This document shows positions 14,352 to 22,912 of a DNA stretch of 64,000 nt, piece after piece. The position numbers and the translations under genes are program-made. Every line of letters starts with the position of its first letter. Position 1 is the stretch's first letter. The stretch is taken from the NCBI GenBank assembly GCA_964558465.1, contig CAZLEF010000010.1, positions 1 to 64,000 of the forward strand. The letters are read 5' to 3'. The notes below the pieces were generated by a model, which worked only from the letters and a program-made list of their open reading frames with translations, was not told the DNA's origin and made no database searches. This DNA comes from JACJYC01 sp964558465. Lineage in GTDB: Bacteria; Bacteroidota; Bacteroidia; Chitinophagales; Saprospiraceae.

Positions 14352-15032
14352 ATGGACGACTACCCTTTCCCATACCGCTTTATCGCCATCGAAGGCAACA
14401 TCGGCGCCGGAAAGACCACTTTGTCCAGGAAGATCGCCGATGAATTCAATTGCAAACTGATCCTGGAGCAGTTTACGGATAATCCCTTTTTGCCTTTTTT
14501 TTATGAAAACCCGGAGCGGTACGCCTTCCCTGTAGAGTTGTTTTTCATGACAGAACGGCACAAGCAGTTGCAGGAACTGGCTGCCCAGCAGGAGTTGTTC
14601 CAACAGACGATCGTTTCGGATTACTTTTTCTGGAAAACCCTGCTTTTTGCCCGTAACAACCTGAATCCGGAGGAATTCCGCCTGTTTCAGCGGCTCTTCC
14701 ATGTGTTGAATTCGACTTTTGCCAAGCCTGACCTGCTGGTGTACCTGCACCGGCCGGTGGAAGGATTGCTGGCGAATATCCGGAAACGCGACCGGTCGTT
14801 TGAGCAGGATATCAGTCCGGATTACCTGGCCAGCATCCAGCAGGCATACCTTGATTTTTTCCACAAAACGCCGCCCGATTTCCCGATCCTGATCCTGGAT
14901 GTGGAGGGCGTTGATTTTCTGGAATCGACAGAGCATTACAGTGCAATTCTGGCATTGATGCAAACGGAATATGAACCGGGTGTGCACCGGGTGGGGTTGC
15001 TTTTAAAAGGAAATGAGGAAATGAGGAAATGA
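14352..15032 (+). CDS. Deoxynucleoside kinase family protein
   Basis: A 226-residue cytoplasmic kinase of the deoxyadenosine/deoxycytidine/deoxyguanosine kinase group, which phosphorylates deoxynucleosides in nucleotide salvage. The P-loop GNIGAGKT is at residues 15-22. The substrate-binding Glu-Gln pair is in ILEQF, the conserved Tyr and Trp are in SDYFFWK, and the ERS-like loop reads NIRKRDRSFE. Base preference cannot be told from sequence. The last residues (KGNEEMRK) and the stop codon are encoded by an AAATGAGG octamer repeat that begins at 15011, so the C-terminal tail is repeat-derived. Confidence 0.92.
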   Translation: MDDYPFPYRFIAIEGNIGAGKTTLSRKIADEFNCKLILEQFTDNPFLPFFYENPERYAFPVELFFMTERHKQLQELAAQQELFQQTIVSDYFFWKTLLFARNNLNPEEFRLFQRLFHVLNSTFAKPDLLVYLHRPVEGLLANIRKRDRSFEQDISPDYLASIQQAYLDFFHKTPPDFPILILDVEGVDFLESTEHYSAILALMQTEYEPGVHRVGLLLKGNEEMRK

Positions 15033-15119
15033 GGAGTTGTGGGCAGCCCTCACCTCTCTCACCTCTCTCACCTCTCTCACCTCTCTCACCCCTCTCACCC
15101 CTCTCACCCCTCTCACTTC
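15011..15119. repeat. AAATGAGG and CTCTCTCACC arrays between convergent genes
   Basis: Three AAATGAGG units (15011-15034) cover the kinase stop codon. About seven decamers CTCTCTCACC/CCCTCTCACC follow at 15045-15119 and reach the NUDIX stop codon. The strand is strongly polarised, pyrimidine-rich on +. The arms pair only partly. Confidence 0.85.
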
Positions 15120-15538
15120 TTAAATTCCGAATACATATACCCATGCCGGTACTGAGTGAGGACGTGCCGGACCGTGGAGGTCAGGTTTTTGGGGAGGTCG
15201 TCGAGTTCGAACCAATCTACTTCCTTGAACTTGTTGGGCTCCCGGGAACGCGCTTTGCCCTCCCACAGGTAAGCTTTGAAATATAAGACCAGGCGCATTT
15301 CCCGATCCGTATTTTTCTGGAGGACGTGCACCAGGTGAAGGTCTTTTTCTTTGAGGAGGATGCCTGCTTCTTCAAAGCTTTCGCGGATAAGGCATTGTTT
15401 GGCGTATTCCCCATTTTCGATATTGCCCCCTACGAGCGTATAATTCCCGCCTTGTGGTTTGGTTTGCCTGAGCAAAAGGATTTTCCCTTTGTCATAGAGG
15501 ATGAGGCGGGCCTTAAAAACAATATTAGCAGGAGCCAT
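15113..15538 (-). CDS. NUDIX hydrolase
   Basis: A 141-residue pyrophosphohydrolase with a complete Nudix box, Gx5Ex7REUxEExGU, reading GNIENGE then RESFEEAGI. Family members cleave nucleoside diphosphates linked to another moiety, such as damaged dNTPs, dinucleoside polyphosphates or ADP-ribose. The sequence alone does not tell which. It is a single-domain protein with its own start (15538), converging on the deoxynucleoside kinase gene across the decamer array; a nucleotide-pool link between the two is speculative. Confidence 0.9.
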   Translation of the reverse strand: MAPANIVFKARLILYDKGKILLLRQTKPQGGNYTLVGGNIENGEYAKQCLIRESFEEAGILLKEKDLHLVHVLQKNTDREMRLVLYFKAYLWEGKARSREPNKFKEVDWFELDDLPKNLTSTVRHVLTQYRHGYMYSEFKK

Positions 15539-15724
15539 AGAAAAGGCTGTTGATTAATTGATTGATTTTCAGTCATTAACATTTGCGGGTGTAAATAACC
15601 CTGAATTCCGGGCTTTTATTATTGAGGTTTGCATTGTATTTTTACCCCGTAATGGGCCTAACATACCCATTGCGGCCGGAAAATTAACCGGTTCGTGTTA
15701 ATTCACCCAATTTCGCCCCCAAAA

Positions 15725-15742
15725 GTTTACGAGTTTGTAAAC
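15725..15742. promoter_or_regulatory. Palindrome GTTTAC-N6-GTAAAC, possible operator
   Basis: A perfect 6-bp inverted repeat with a 6-bp spacer lies 86 bp before the cystathionine beta-synthase-like gene, in an otherwise gene-free stretch (15539-15827). Its size and symmetry fit a dimeric regulator site. No regulator is identifiable. Confidence 0.4.
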
Positions 15743-15827
15743 GATCTGTTGTCTGCATTTGTTGGCTTAGCCATCATTGGAAAAGGATTTTTAGGATAAA
15801 CTTGAGTTTGGACAAACAAAACTGGGT

Positions 15828-16919
15828 ATGAAATATTTTGAAAATGTCCTGGCAACTATCGGGAATACACCTTTGATCAAATTGCACAGGGTGGTGAATG
15901 AAATTCCGGGGACGGTCCTGGCCAAAGTTGAAGGCTTCAACCCCGGTCAGTCGGCCAAGGACCGCATAGCACTGTTTATGATTGAGCAGGCTGAACGTGA
16001 AGGCAAGATCAGACCCGGAGACGTGATCATCGAAGCAACCTCCGGCAACACCGGCTTCAGCCTTGCGATGATCTGCGCGCTGAAAGGTTATAAATGTGTC
16101 CTCACTGTGACCAGTAAAGCTTCCCAGGAAAAACTTTCCCTGTTGCGTTCCATGGGCGCCGAAGTGGTGGTTTGCCCTGCGGACGCCGAACCGGAAGATC
16201 CCCTTTCCTACTATTCCAGGGCAGAACAACTGGCCGACGAGATACCAAATGCCTTTTACCTGGCCCAGAATTTTAACCTCGACAATCAGCAGGCGCACTA
16301 CCAGACCACCGGACCCGAGATCTGGGATCAGACGGAGGGCAAGATCACCCATTATGTCTGTTGCGCAGGTACCGGCGGAACGCTTTCGGGTACGGCGCGT
16401 TTCCTGAAAGAGAAAAACCCGAATATCAGGATCGTTGCAGTGGATGCCTACGGCAGCGTATTAAAGAAATTCTGGGAAACCGGTATTTTCGATCCTTCCG
16501 AAATTTATCCGTATAAGGTGGAAGGCCTCGGTAAAACCATCATACCGGACAATGTGAACTTTGATGTGATCGACGATTTTATCAAGGTGACCGACCGGAA
16601 CAGCGCCCTGCGCGCCCGGGAGCTGGCTCGTTTGGAAGGCCTGATGGTGGGCTATTCCAGCGGCGCCGCCCTTGAATGCGTATTCAAGTTGCGCAAACAA
16701 CTGAAGCCGACGGATGTCGTGGTGGTTTTGTTCCCCGATCATGGAAGCCGCTACCTGGGCAAGATCTTCAACGACGACTGGATGAAACAGCAAGGTTATA
16801 TCAAAGAACCGCAGGAGGAACATACCAACTACTTGTATTCCTATAAAAATTTCAGGCGGATTTACCGGGTTTACCGGAGGAAATACTCCCGTTATTTGCG
16901 GCAGACGCTGAAAATTTGA
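15828..16919 (+). CDS. PLP-dependent cysteine synthase / cystathionine beta-synthase family protein
   Basis: Fold-type II PLP enzyme of 363 residues. The Schiff-base lysine is Lys44 in GQSAKDR. The substrate loop TSGNTG and the PLP-phosphate loop CAGTGGTLSG follow in order, and YSSGAA lies near the C-terminus. These are shared by O-acetylserine sulfhydrylases (CysK/CysM) and cystathionine beta-synthases. The segment EGLGKTIIPDN resembles the cystathionine beta-synthase side, but the C-terminal CBS regulatory domains are absent. It acts in cysteine formation or transsulfuration in the cytoplasm. The GNAT gene 54 bp downstream may be co-transcribed. Confidence 0.88.
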   Translation: MKYFENVLATIGNTPLIKLHRVVNEIPGTVLAKVEGFNPGQSAKDRIALFMIEQAEREGKIRPGDVIIEATSGNTGFSLAMICALKGYKCVLTVTSKASQEKLSLLRSMGAEVVVCPADAEPEDPLSYYSRAEQLADEIPNAFYLAQNFNLDNQQAHYQTTGPEIWDQTEGKITHYVCCAGTGGTLSGTARFLKEKNPNIRIVAVDAYGSVLKKFWETGIFDPSEIYPYKVEGLGKTIIPDNVNFDVIDDFIKVTDRNSALRARELARLEGLMVGYSSGAALECVFKLRKQLKPTDVVVVLFPDHGSRYLGKIFNDDWMKQQGYIKEPQEEHTNYLYSYKNFRRIYRVYRRKYSRYLRQTLKI

Positions 16920-16973
16920 GTATTGGTGTAACCAGGCAAGCCAAATTGATTTTTAATCCGATTACATTGATCG

Positions 16974-17546
16974 ATGGACCCATCATCCGCCGGAACGCTG
17001 TATTTCGGCCCGGCAGCCGGCGATGAGGACCTGCACCAGATCCTCGTCCTCCAACAGGCTAATTTGCCTGAAAACCTGGACCGGGAGGAGATCCTCAGTC
17101 AGGGTTTCGTTACTGTCCGGCACGATATCGGACTCCTCAGAGATATGAATGCAGCTGCTCCGCAGATCGTGGCAAAACACAAAGGGCGGGTAGTGGGATA
17201 CGCTCTTACTTTGCTCCCTTCTTTGGCCGACCGGGTGCCTATATTGGATCATATGTTTGACAGGATCAATACCCTGAGTTGGAAGGGCCGACCGCTGGTC
17301 GATTGGCGGTATTATACCATGGGCCAGGTATGTGTGGCCAAATCATTCAGGGGACAGGGGGTTTTTGATGGATTATACCAGGGGCATCGGCGCTATCTAT
17401 CGCAGACTTTTGAGGCGGTGATCACGGAAGTGTCCACCCGGAATACCCGGTCTATCCGTGCGCATGAACGAGTGGGATTTGAAACCCTGGAGGTCTACAG
17501 GGCCCCGGATGGCCAGGAATGGGCCTTGATCGGTTTGGAGTTGTGA
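16974..17546 (+). CDS. GNAT-family N-acetyltransferase
   Basis: A 190-residue GCN5-related acyltransferase. The central strand and pyrophosphate-binding loop read QVCVAKSFRGQGVFDGLY, with the RGQG turn that grips acetyl-CoA. The later segment TRNTRSIRAHERVGFETLEVY is the usual motif B region. The substrate is unknown. It follows the cysteine synthase family gene by 54 bp on the same strand. Confidence 0.85.
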   Translation: MDPSSAGTLYFGPAAGDEDLHQILVLQQANLPENLDREEILSQGFVTVRHDIGLLRDMNAAAPQIVAKHKGRVVGYALTLLPSLADRVPILDHMFDRINTLSWKGRPLVDWRYYTMGQVCVAKSFRGQGVFDGLYQGHRRYLSQTFEAVITEVSTRNTRSIRAHERVGFETLEVYRAPDGQEWALIGLEL

Positions 17547-17568
17547 TAAATAGGGAAAACTTAAGCGA

Positions 17569-18022
17569 TCAAGGTTTGTTTTTCTTGGCCTTTTTGATGA
17601 GTTTTTGCGCATAATCAATGGTGACTTCAAAAGATTTTGCGACCCGGTCGGCTTCCCAATCCGGGTTGTTTTGAATAAAGGCTAAAATGGCTGTTTCTAA
17701 CCCTTTTTCCATCCCTGCTTTTGTGTTCGAATAAAAAGGCAATCTTGAAATTCTTCTCGTCAGTTGAATGCGCCAGGTAAACAACATCTGTGAAATGTTC
17801 TTTCAAACTTTCATCTACAAACGAACCCTGAGCGGGTGTCAAGGTTTCCATTCGCATTTGGCTTAACAAGGAAGCAGGAAGGCAATACCGCAGAAGCTCG
17901 TCGGCAACTTCTACCGCACTCAACAGGTACTTGAAGTATTTATCGTGCGGTTTGTGGAGAAAGCTCGTCAGGGGGATCTGCTCGGGAAGAACAGACCTTT
18001 GTTCAGGTGTTTTTCTTTTCAT
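17569..18022 (-). pseudogene. Decayed Rpn-family recombination-promoting nuclease
   Basis: The N-terminal part (17746-18022) encodes HDKYFKYLLS, then FVDESLKEHFTDVVY and FLFEHKS, the PD-(D/E)xK start of Rpn/transposase_31 nucleases, which normally have about 300 residues. Directly after FEHKS the frame is lost. The second frame continues GMEKGLETAILAFIQNNP and ends at 17569 with a helical tail typical of the family C-terminus. So roughly half of the protein is missing and the two ends are joined out of frame. This is an internal deletion with frameshift; the gene is not functional. Confidence 0.75.
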
Positions 18023-18108
18023 TAGCGTTGAGCGGCGTTTTAGGTTCTGGGTTGAATGAGTTGTAAATATAACATTTATTTTATAAAAAAATAATAAAAA
18101 TACAAAAT

Positions 18109-18597
18109 TTATATTTTTTTTACACCCAGCTGATCCGGGCCAGATAAGTGGATCAACTGGATGGTTTCCTTCAAAACCGGATGAACAAAATCCGGCGCGA
18201 TTTCTGCCAACGGCGCCAGTACAAAATTTCGCAGGTGCAGGAAAGGGTGGGGCAGGGTCAGCATTTCCGTGCGGATGATATAGTCGTCAAAAAACAGCAG
18301 ATCCAGGTCGATCAGGCGCTCCTTCCATTTTTCGCGGCGTTCCCTGCCTATGCTCTTTTCTATTTCCAGCAATTGGGTCAGGACCTGGAAGGGGTCCAGG
18401 TTGGTCGAAAGGCGTACGACCTGGTTGTAAAAGGAAGGTTGTTGGGTTTCACCCCAGGGAGCCGTTTCATAAACAGAAGAAACAACCTGGGCGGGGCCGA
18501 TCCTTTGTTCGAGGTATTGCAGCGCTGTTGCCAGGTTTTGTTTTTTATCGCCGATATTCGCGCCCAGCCCGATAAAAACATTTCGATTGATATTCAT
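18109..18597 (-). CDS. folK: 2-amino-4-hydroxy-6-hydroxymethyldihydropteridine pyrophosphokinase FolK
   Basis: Transfers pyrophosphate from ATP to hydroxymethyl-dihydropterin in folate synthesis. From ATG 18597 the protein has 162 residues, the normal FolK length. It begins FIGLGANIGDK and carries the signature motifs SVYETAPWGETQQPSFYNQV and RERREKWKERLIDLDLLFFD, with the metal-binding aspartates in DLDLL. An upstream extension seen in the frame (to 18711) overlaps the divergent lipB leader and is not needed. Start codons of folK and lipB are 143 bp apart on opposite strands. Confidence 0.95.
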   Translation of the reverse strand: MNINRNVFIGLGANIGDKKQNLATALQYLEQRIGPAQVVSSVYETAPWGETQQPSFYNQVVRLSTNLDPFQVLTQLLEIEKSIGRERREKWKERLIDLDLLFFDDYIIRTEMLTLPHPFLHLRNFVLAPLAEIAPDFVHPVLKETIQLIHLSGPDQLGVKKI

Positions 18598-18739
18598 TCG
18601 CGGCTCCAGATGGATCGTGCATGCAAATATACTCAGCCTGACCCGGATAACGGCTGCTTGTTCAAACTTAATGGCGTCCGGGGTTGTTTCAGCCATAATC
18701 ACCACCAACAATGGGGGCCCGGCCCCTGTACCGGATCAG

Positions 18740-19456
18740 ATGGAAACAGTCATTTTTCAGGATTTGGGTCAGATTGCCTACCAGGAGGCCTGGGAATACC
18801 AGACCCGCATACACGAGGAACTGAAGGCGCGGAAAATGGACAATCGCCGCCGTCGCGAAGCGGGTTTGCAGGAAGAAAGCCAATCCCACCGGCTGCTATT
18901 TTGTGAACACCCGCCGGTGTATACCCTGGGCAAAAGCGGATCGCTGGATCATCTGCTATTAGACGAGGCCGGACTCGAGCAGGAAGGTTTCGAGTTTTTC
19001 AAAATCAACCGCGGCGGGGACATTACCTATCACGGGCCAGGGCAAATTGTAGGGTATCCCATTTTTGACCTGGATTGTTTTTTCACCGATGTCCACCGGT
19101 ATGTGCGCGGCCTGGAAGAAGCCATTATCCGGACGATAGCGGCGTATGGCCTAAGTGGCGTGCGGGTGAAGGAATATACCGGCGTATGGCTGGAACCCTC
19201 CAATGGGCGGCCCCAGCGAAAAATCTGCGCCATCGGGGTGCACCTCAGCCGGTGGGTCACTTTGCACGGCTTCGCTTTTAACGTTAACCCCCAACTGAAC
19301 CACTTCAACAACATTATCCCCTGTGGCATAGCCGATCAGGACAAGGCGGTCACCTCTCTTGCCCTCGAATTGGGTCAAAGTGTTAATATTGAGGAAGTAA
19401 AAAATAAGCTAAAGGGGCATTTTGCGGAAATTTTTGAATTTGTTTACGCAAATTAA
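18740..19456 (+). CDS. lipB: Octanoyltransferase LipB
   Basis: Transfers octanoyl groups from acyl carrier protein to lipoyl domains, the first step of lipoate synthesis. The 238 residues from ATG 18740 include HPPVYTLGKSG, the substrate loop NRGGDITYHGPGQIVGYPI, the catalytic lysine in RKICAIG, and the nucleophilic cysteine in IIPCGI. An insertion of charged residues (about 25-45) before LLFCEHPP is typical of Bacteroidota LipB. It is divergent from folK. The following gene has its own promoter embedded in the lipB 3-prime end. Confidence 0.95.
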   Translation: METVIFQDLGQIAYQEAWEYQTRIHEELKARKMDNRRRREAGLQEESQSHRLLFCEHPPVYTLGKSGSLDHLLLDEAGLEQEGFEFFKINRGGDITYHGPGQIVGYPIFDLDCFFTDVHRYVRGLEEAIIRTIAAYGLSGVRVKEYTGVWLEPSNGRPQRKICAIGVHLSRWVTLHGFAFNVNPQLNHFNNIIPCGIADQDKAVTSLALELGQSVNIEEVKNKLKGHFAEIFEFVYAN

Positions 19457-19467
19457 TGCTATCTTTG
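19439..19467 (+). promoter_or_regulatory. Bacteroidota-type promoter (TTTG-N17-TATCTTTG)
   Basis: A -33 TTTG at 19439-19442 and a -7 TATCTTTG at 19460-19467 are separated by 17 bp, the best-formed promoter in the window. It overlaps the lipB stop region and drives the gene at 19496. Confidence 0.65.
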
Positions 19468-19495
19468 CGCTCCCTTTTCAGCAAAGGGGTTAAAG

Positions 19496-19912
19496 ATGAT
19501 GCTGATGAAGAAAGATATTCCTCAATTGAAAGTAGCTGATCTGGCTGTAGCCATCGCACCAAGAAAAGAAGAAGGGGTGGATGCCGAGTTATGGGATACC
19601 TTCCTGTTGAACCTCAAAGACGAACCCATCCTCAACGTGCTGGTCAGTTCCAGGGGGTATGGCGAAGTAGACGGCGAACAGTTGGAAACCACTACTTTGA
19701 GGCATTTCTTCGAGGAGATCCCGCCATTATCGGCAGCTCAGATCGAACCGATACAAACCAGTCTTTTTGGGCTGAACAACGAATACTGGGTCAGTTTTTC
19801 CCTCAACAACTACATGTACGATAAAAAGTATACCTTTTTGCAGGGCAGTATTTCGGAAGCCTACTTTACGGTGATTCCCCTGCTTGAATGTGAAGGGGTT
19901 ATGATCCGCTAA
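19496..19912 (+). CDS. Conserved Bacteroidota protein of unknown function
   Basis: A soluble 138-residue protein with acidic, mixed alpha/beta character and no signal peptide. Three ATGs lie close together (19496, 19499, 19505); the last would give an N-terminus MKKDIPQLKV. Features that look conserved are ELWDTFLLNLKDEPI near the start, and LNNEYWVSFSLNNYMYDKKYTF in the middle. I cannot assign a function. It has a strong promoter and is followed 23 bp later by the thioesterase gene, so the two probably form one transcript. Confidence 0.75.
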   Translation: MMLMKKDIPQLKVADLAVAIAPRKEEGVDAELWDTFLLNLKDEPILNVLVSSRGYGEVDGEQLETTTLRHFFEEIPPLSAAQIEPIQTSLFGLNNEYWVSFSLNNYMYDKKYTFLQGSISEAYFTVIPLLECEGVMIR

Positions 19913-19935
19913 CGCCTGGAAAAATCAATTCCTTT

Positions 19936-20481
19936 ATGAGTTTGCGCCCAAAAAAAGTCGGCGATTCACGATCGGTCATGACCGAAATGATTATGCCCAA
20001 CGACACCAATCCGATGGGTAACCTGATGGGCGGTTATTTGTTGCGGTGGATGGATATAGTCAGTGCAATTTGCGCCGGCAAACATTGTGAAGCGCACGTC
20101 GTAACTGCCTCTGTCGATCATGTTTCTTTCCAGACTCCGATCAAATTAGGGGAGGTCATCACCCTGGAAGCTACCGTCACCCGGGCGTTTCGCACTTCCG
20201 TTGAGGTTTTTGTTGAAGTTTTTGCAGCCGATATGAAAGGGCATAATCCGCGCCGGTGCAATCATGCGTACCTCACCTTTGTAGCCCTGGACGAAATAAA
20301 CGGCAAACCGGTGGAAATCCCGCAGGTCCTCCCCTTAACCGAGATCGAGCAACAACGGTACGAAAGCGCCTCCCGCCGGCGGGAAGTCCGCCTCATCCTC
20401 AGCGGCAGGATGAAACCGGACGAGGCAACGGGGATCAAAGCGTTGTTTGGGATTCCCGGCCCGGTTGTGGAAAAAGAATGA
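19936..20481 (+). CDS. Acyl-CoA thioesterase, hotdog fold
   Basis: Cytoplasmic thioesterase of the YciA/BACH group that hydrolyses acyl-CoA esters. The 181 residues carry MPNDTNPMGNLMGGYLLRWMD, the conserved active-site segment, followed by VTASVDHVSFQTPI and LGEVITLEATVTR, the two usual strands of the hotdog sheet. The C-terminal tail is helical and charged. It converges on the S9 peptidase gene across a perfect 17-bp stem-loop. Confidence 0.9.
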   Translation: MSLRPKKVGDSRSVMTEMIMPNDTNPMGNLMGGYLLRWMDIVSAICAGKHCEAHVVTASVDHVSFQTPIKLGEVITLEATVTRAFRTSVEVFVEVFAADMKGHNPRRCNHAYLTFVALDEINGKPVEIPQVLPLTEIEQQRYESASRRREVRLILSGRMKPDEATGIKALFGIPGPVVEKE

Positions 20482-20503
20482 TTTAGTCTACAGTCTGCAG
20501 TCT

Positions 20504-20553
20504 GCAGTTGGCAGTCTTTGATCCGTTATAACGACGCAAAGACTGCCAACTGC
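20504..20553. terminator. 17-bp perfect stem-loop between convergent genes
   Basis: Arms 20504-20520 and 20537-20553 are perfect complements built from the word GCAGTTGGCAGTCTTTG, with a 16-nt loop. CAGTCTGCAG words precede it. It sits between the thioesterase and S9 peptidase stops and is likely a bidirectional terminator, without a T-tract. A related word array is at 38001. Confidence 0.7.
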
Positions 20554-20578
20554 CCACTGTCGAACTGCCAGACTCCAT

Positions 20579-22759
20579 TCAATTCATCACCTTCACCTCC
20601 GCCCGTCCGGCGAGATCCAGCAGAAAAGCGTATTCCATGGCGGTTTCTTTCAAAGCTTCAAACCGCCCGGACGAACCGCCGTGGCCGGCTGACATGTTGG
20701 TATGAAGGATCAGCGGATTTTTATCCGTTTTCTTTTCCCTTAAACGAGCCACCCATTTGGCGGGTTCCCAATATTGGACCTGGGAATCGTGCAGGCCGGT
20801 AGTGACCATGATCGACGGGTAGGCCTTGGCTTCTACGTTGTCGTAGGGGGAATACGACTTCATGTAGTCATAGTATTCCTTATCCTTGGGGTTGCCCCAT
20901 TCGTCAAATTCTCCGGTGGTCAGCGGGATGGATTCGTCGAGCATGGTGGTGATGACATCCACAAAAGGCACGGCGGCTACGACACCCTTCCACAGGTCGG
21001 GGCGCATATTCACCACGGCGCCCATGAGCAGACCGCCGGCGCTGCCGCCCATGGCGAAGAGGTTGTCCTTGGCGGCGTATTTTTCAGCCACCAGGAACTC
21101 GGCGCAATCGATAAAATCGGTAAAGGTATTTTTCTTCTTCAGCAGTTTACCGTCTTCGTACCAGTGGCGGCCCATTTCTTCGCCGCCCCGGATATGCGCA
21201 ATGGCGAAGGCAAACCCGCGATCGAGCAAACTGAGACGACCTGAACTGAAATAAGGATCCATGCTGTTGCCGTAAGAACCGTATCCGTATAACAACAGCG
21301 GTTGGCTGCCGTCTTTTTTGAAATCTTTTGGGTAAACGATTGAAATGGGAATTTTTACGCCGTCCTTGGCTGTAGCATAAACCCGTTCGGATTTATAGTT
21401 GGCCGGATCAAAACCGCCCAAAACCTCCTGCTGTTTGAGTTTGGTGAAGGCTTTGGTTTTCATGTTATAGTCGTAGGTTGTAGGAGGAGTGGTCAAACTT
21501 TGATAACCGATCCGCAATTCCTCGCTGCTGAATTCGGGATTGGTGGTGGTATAGGCCATATAAGCGTCTTCCCCGAAGTCGATATAATGCTCGGTTCCCT
21601 GCCAGGGCCTGATCCTCAACTGGGTGATCCCGTTTTTGCGTTCGGACAATACCAGGTAGTCTTCAAACAGATCCATACCTTCTAACAATACATCTTCGCG
21701 GTGCGGGATGACCTCTTTCCAGTTTTCTTTGGTGGTGGCGTTTTCAGGCGTTGCCATCAGCCGGAAGTTTTTGGCGTCCAGATTGGTGCGGATGTAAAAC
21801 TTGTCGCCATAGTGGTCGATACTGTACTCCAGATTTCTTTCCCTGGGCTGAATGATGCGGAACTGTCCGTCCGGTTTGCTGGCATCCAGTACCCTGTATT
21901 CATTGGAAAGCGTTTGAAAGGACCCGATGACCAGGTATTTTTTCGATTTGGTTTTATAGGCGAATGTCATGAAAGTGGCGTCCGTTTCGTGCCAGATCTC
22001 TACATCCTGGCTAGAAGGAGTTCCCAGTTTATGCCGGAACACCTTGAAAGGCCGGAGGGATTCGTCTTTGACGGTATAAAACACCGTTTTGTTGTCGGCT
22101 GCCCAAACGGCGCCCCCGGTGGTGCCGGGGATCTCATCCTGTATCATTTCACCTGTTTCGAGGTTTTTGAACTTGATGGTGTAGATCCGGCGGCTGAGGG
22201 TGTCCTCGCCGTAGGCCAGGATTTTATTATCAGGGCTGACAGACAGGCCGGCGATATTATAAAAGCTGTACCCCTTGGCCATTTCATTGACATTCAGCAT
22301 GATCTCCTCCGGCGCTTCAAGACTGCCTTTTTTGCGAGCATAAATAGCGTATTCCTGGCCTTGTTCATACCTTGTAAGGTAGAAATAGCCGTTGTCTTTG
22401 TAAGGAACGGACTGGTCGTCTTCCTTGATCCGGCCGCGCATTTCCTGGTATAGTTTTTCCTGAAAATCCTTCAGGTGACTCATCATGTTATCCTTGTATG
22501 CATTTTCAGCTTCGAGATAGGCGATCATTTCGGGATTTTCCCGTTCGTTCAGCCAGTAGTATTCGTCTATCCGCGTATCTCCGTGGATCGTCAGTTCTTT
22601 CGGTATTTTTTTGGCGGCAGGGGCCGGCAGGTCGGATTTCTGGTACATCAAGGAAAGGTTTTCTGTTGAATCGGTTTGCTGTTTACAAGCATTCAAAACC
22701 ACGGCAACCATCAAAAGGTTGAACCAGGCAAGCCTGGACTGAATTATTTGATTCATCAT
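20579..22759 (-). CDS. ptrB: S9A prolyl oligopeptidase / oligopeptidase B, lipoprotein
   Basis: Serine peptidase of 726 residues that cuts short peptides, in oligopeptidase B usually after basic residues. An N-terminal hydrophobic segment ends in a lipobox LNAC, so it should be anchored by lipid outside the cytoplasm, unlike cytosolic enterobacterial PtrB. A seven-bladed beta-propeller occupies about residues 90-440. The hydrolase domain has GYGSYG, the nucleophile Ser in GGSAGG and a C-terminal His in SAGHGGSSGR. The propeller-capped pocket limits substrates to peptides. It is a single-gene unit. Confidence 0.93.
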   Translation of the reverse strand: MMNQIIQSRLAWFNLLMVAVVLNACKQQTDSTENLSLMYQKSDLPAPAAKKIPKELTIHGDTRIDEYYWLNERENPEMIAYLEAENAYKDNMMSHLKDFQEKLYQEMRGRIKEDDQSVPYKDNGYFYLTRYEQGQEYAIYARKKGSLEAPEEIMLNVNEMAKGYSFYNIAGLSVSPDNKILAYGEDTLSRRIYTIKFKNLETGEMIQDEIPGTTGGAVWAADNKTVFYTVKDESLRPFKVFRHKLGTPSSQDVEIWHETDATFMTFAYKTKSKKYLVIGSFQTLSNEYRVLDASKPDGQFRIIQPRERNLEYSIDHYGDKFYIRTNLDAKNFRLMATPENATTKENWKEVIPHREDVLLEGMDLFEDYLVLSERKNGITQLRIRPWQGTEHYIDFGEDAYMAYTTTNPEFSSEELRIGYQSLTTPPTTYDYNMKTKAFTKLKQQEVLGGFDPANYKSERVYATAKDGVKIPISIVYPKDFKKDGSQPLLLYGYGSYGNSMDPYFSSGRLSLLDRGFAFAIAHIRGGEEMGRHWYEDGKLLKKKNTFTDFIDCAEFLVAEKYAAKDNLFAMGGSAGGLLMGAVVNMRPDLWKGVVAAVPFVDVITTMLDESIPLTTGEFDEWGNPKDKEYYDYMKSYSPYDNVEAKAYPSIMVTTGLHDSQVQYWEPAKWVARLREKKTDKNPLILHTNMSAGHGGSSGRFEALKETAMEYAFLLDLAGRAEVKVMN

Positions 22760-22912
22760 GGAATGGTCTTTTTAATGGAAAACAATCGGATGAAAGACTT
22801 TTTTTTAAAATACCCCGGCGAAATTAGGGAATAAATAAATGATTCTTACCTGGTATGCTTTATTTGTCGGAACAATTAAGCACTTTTGCCCATAAATTAT
22901 TTCTCCGTACGG

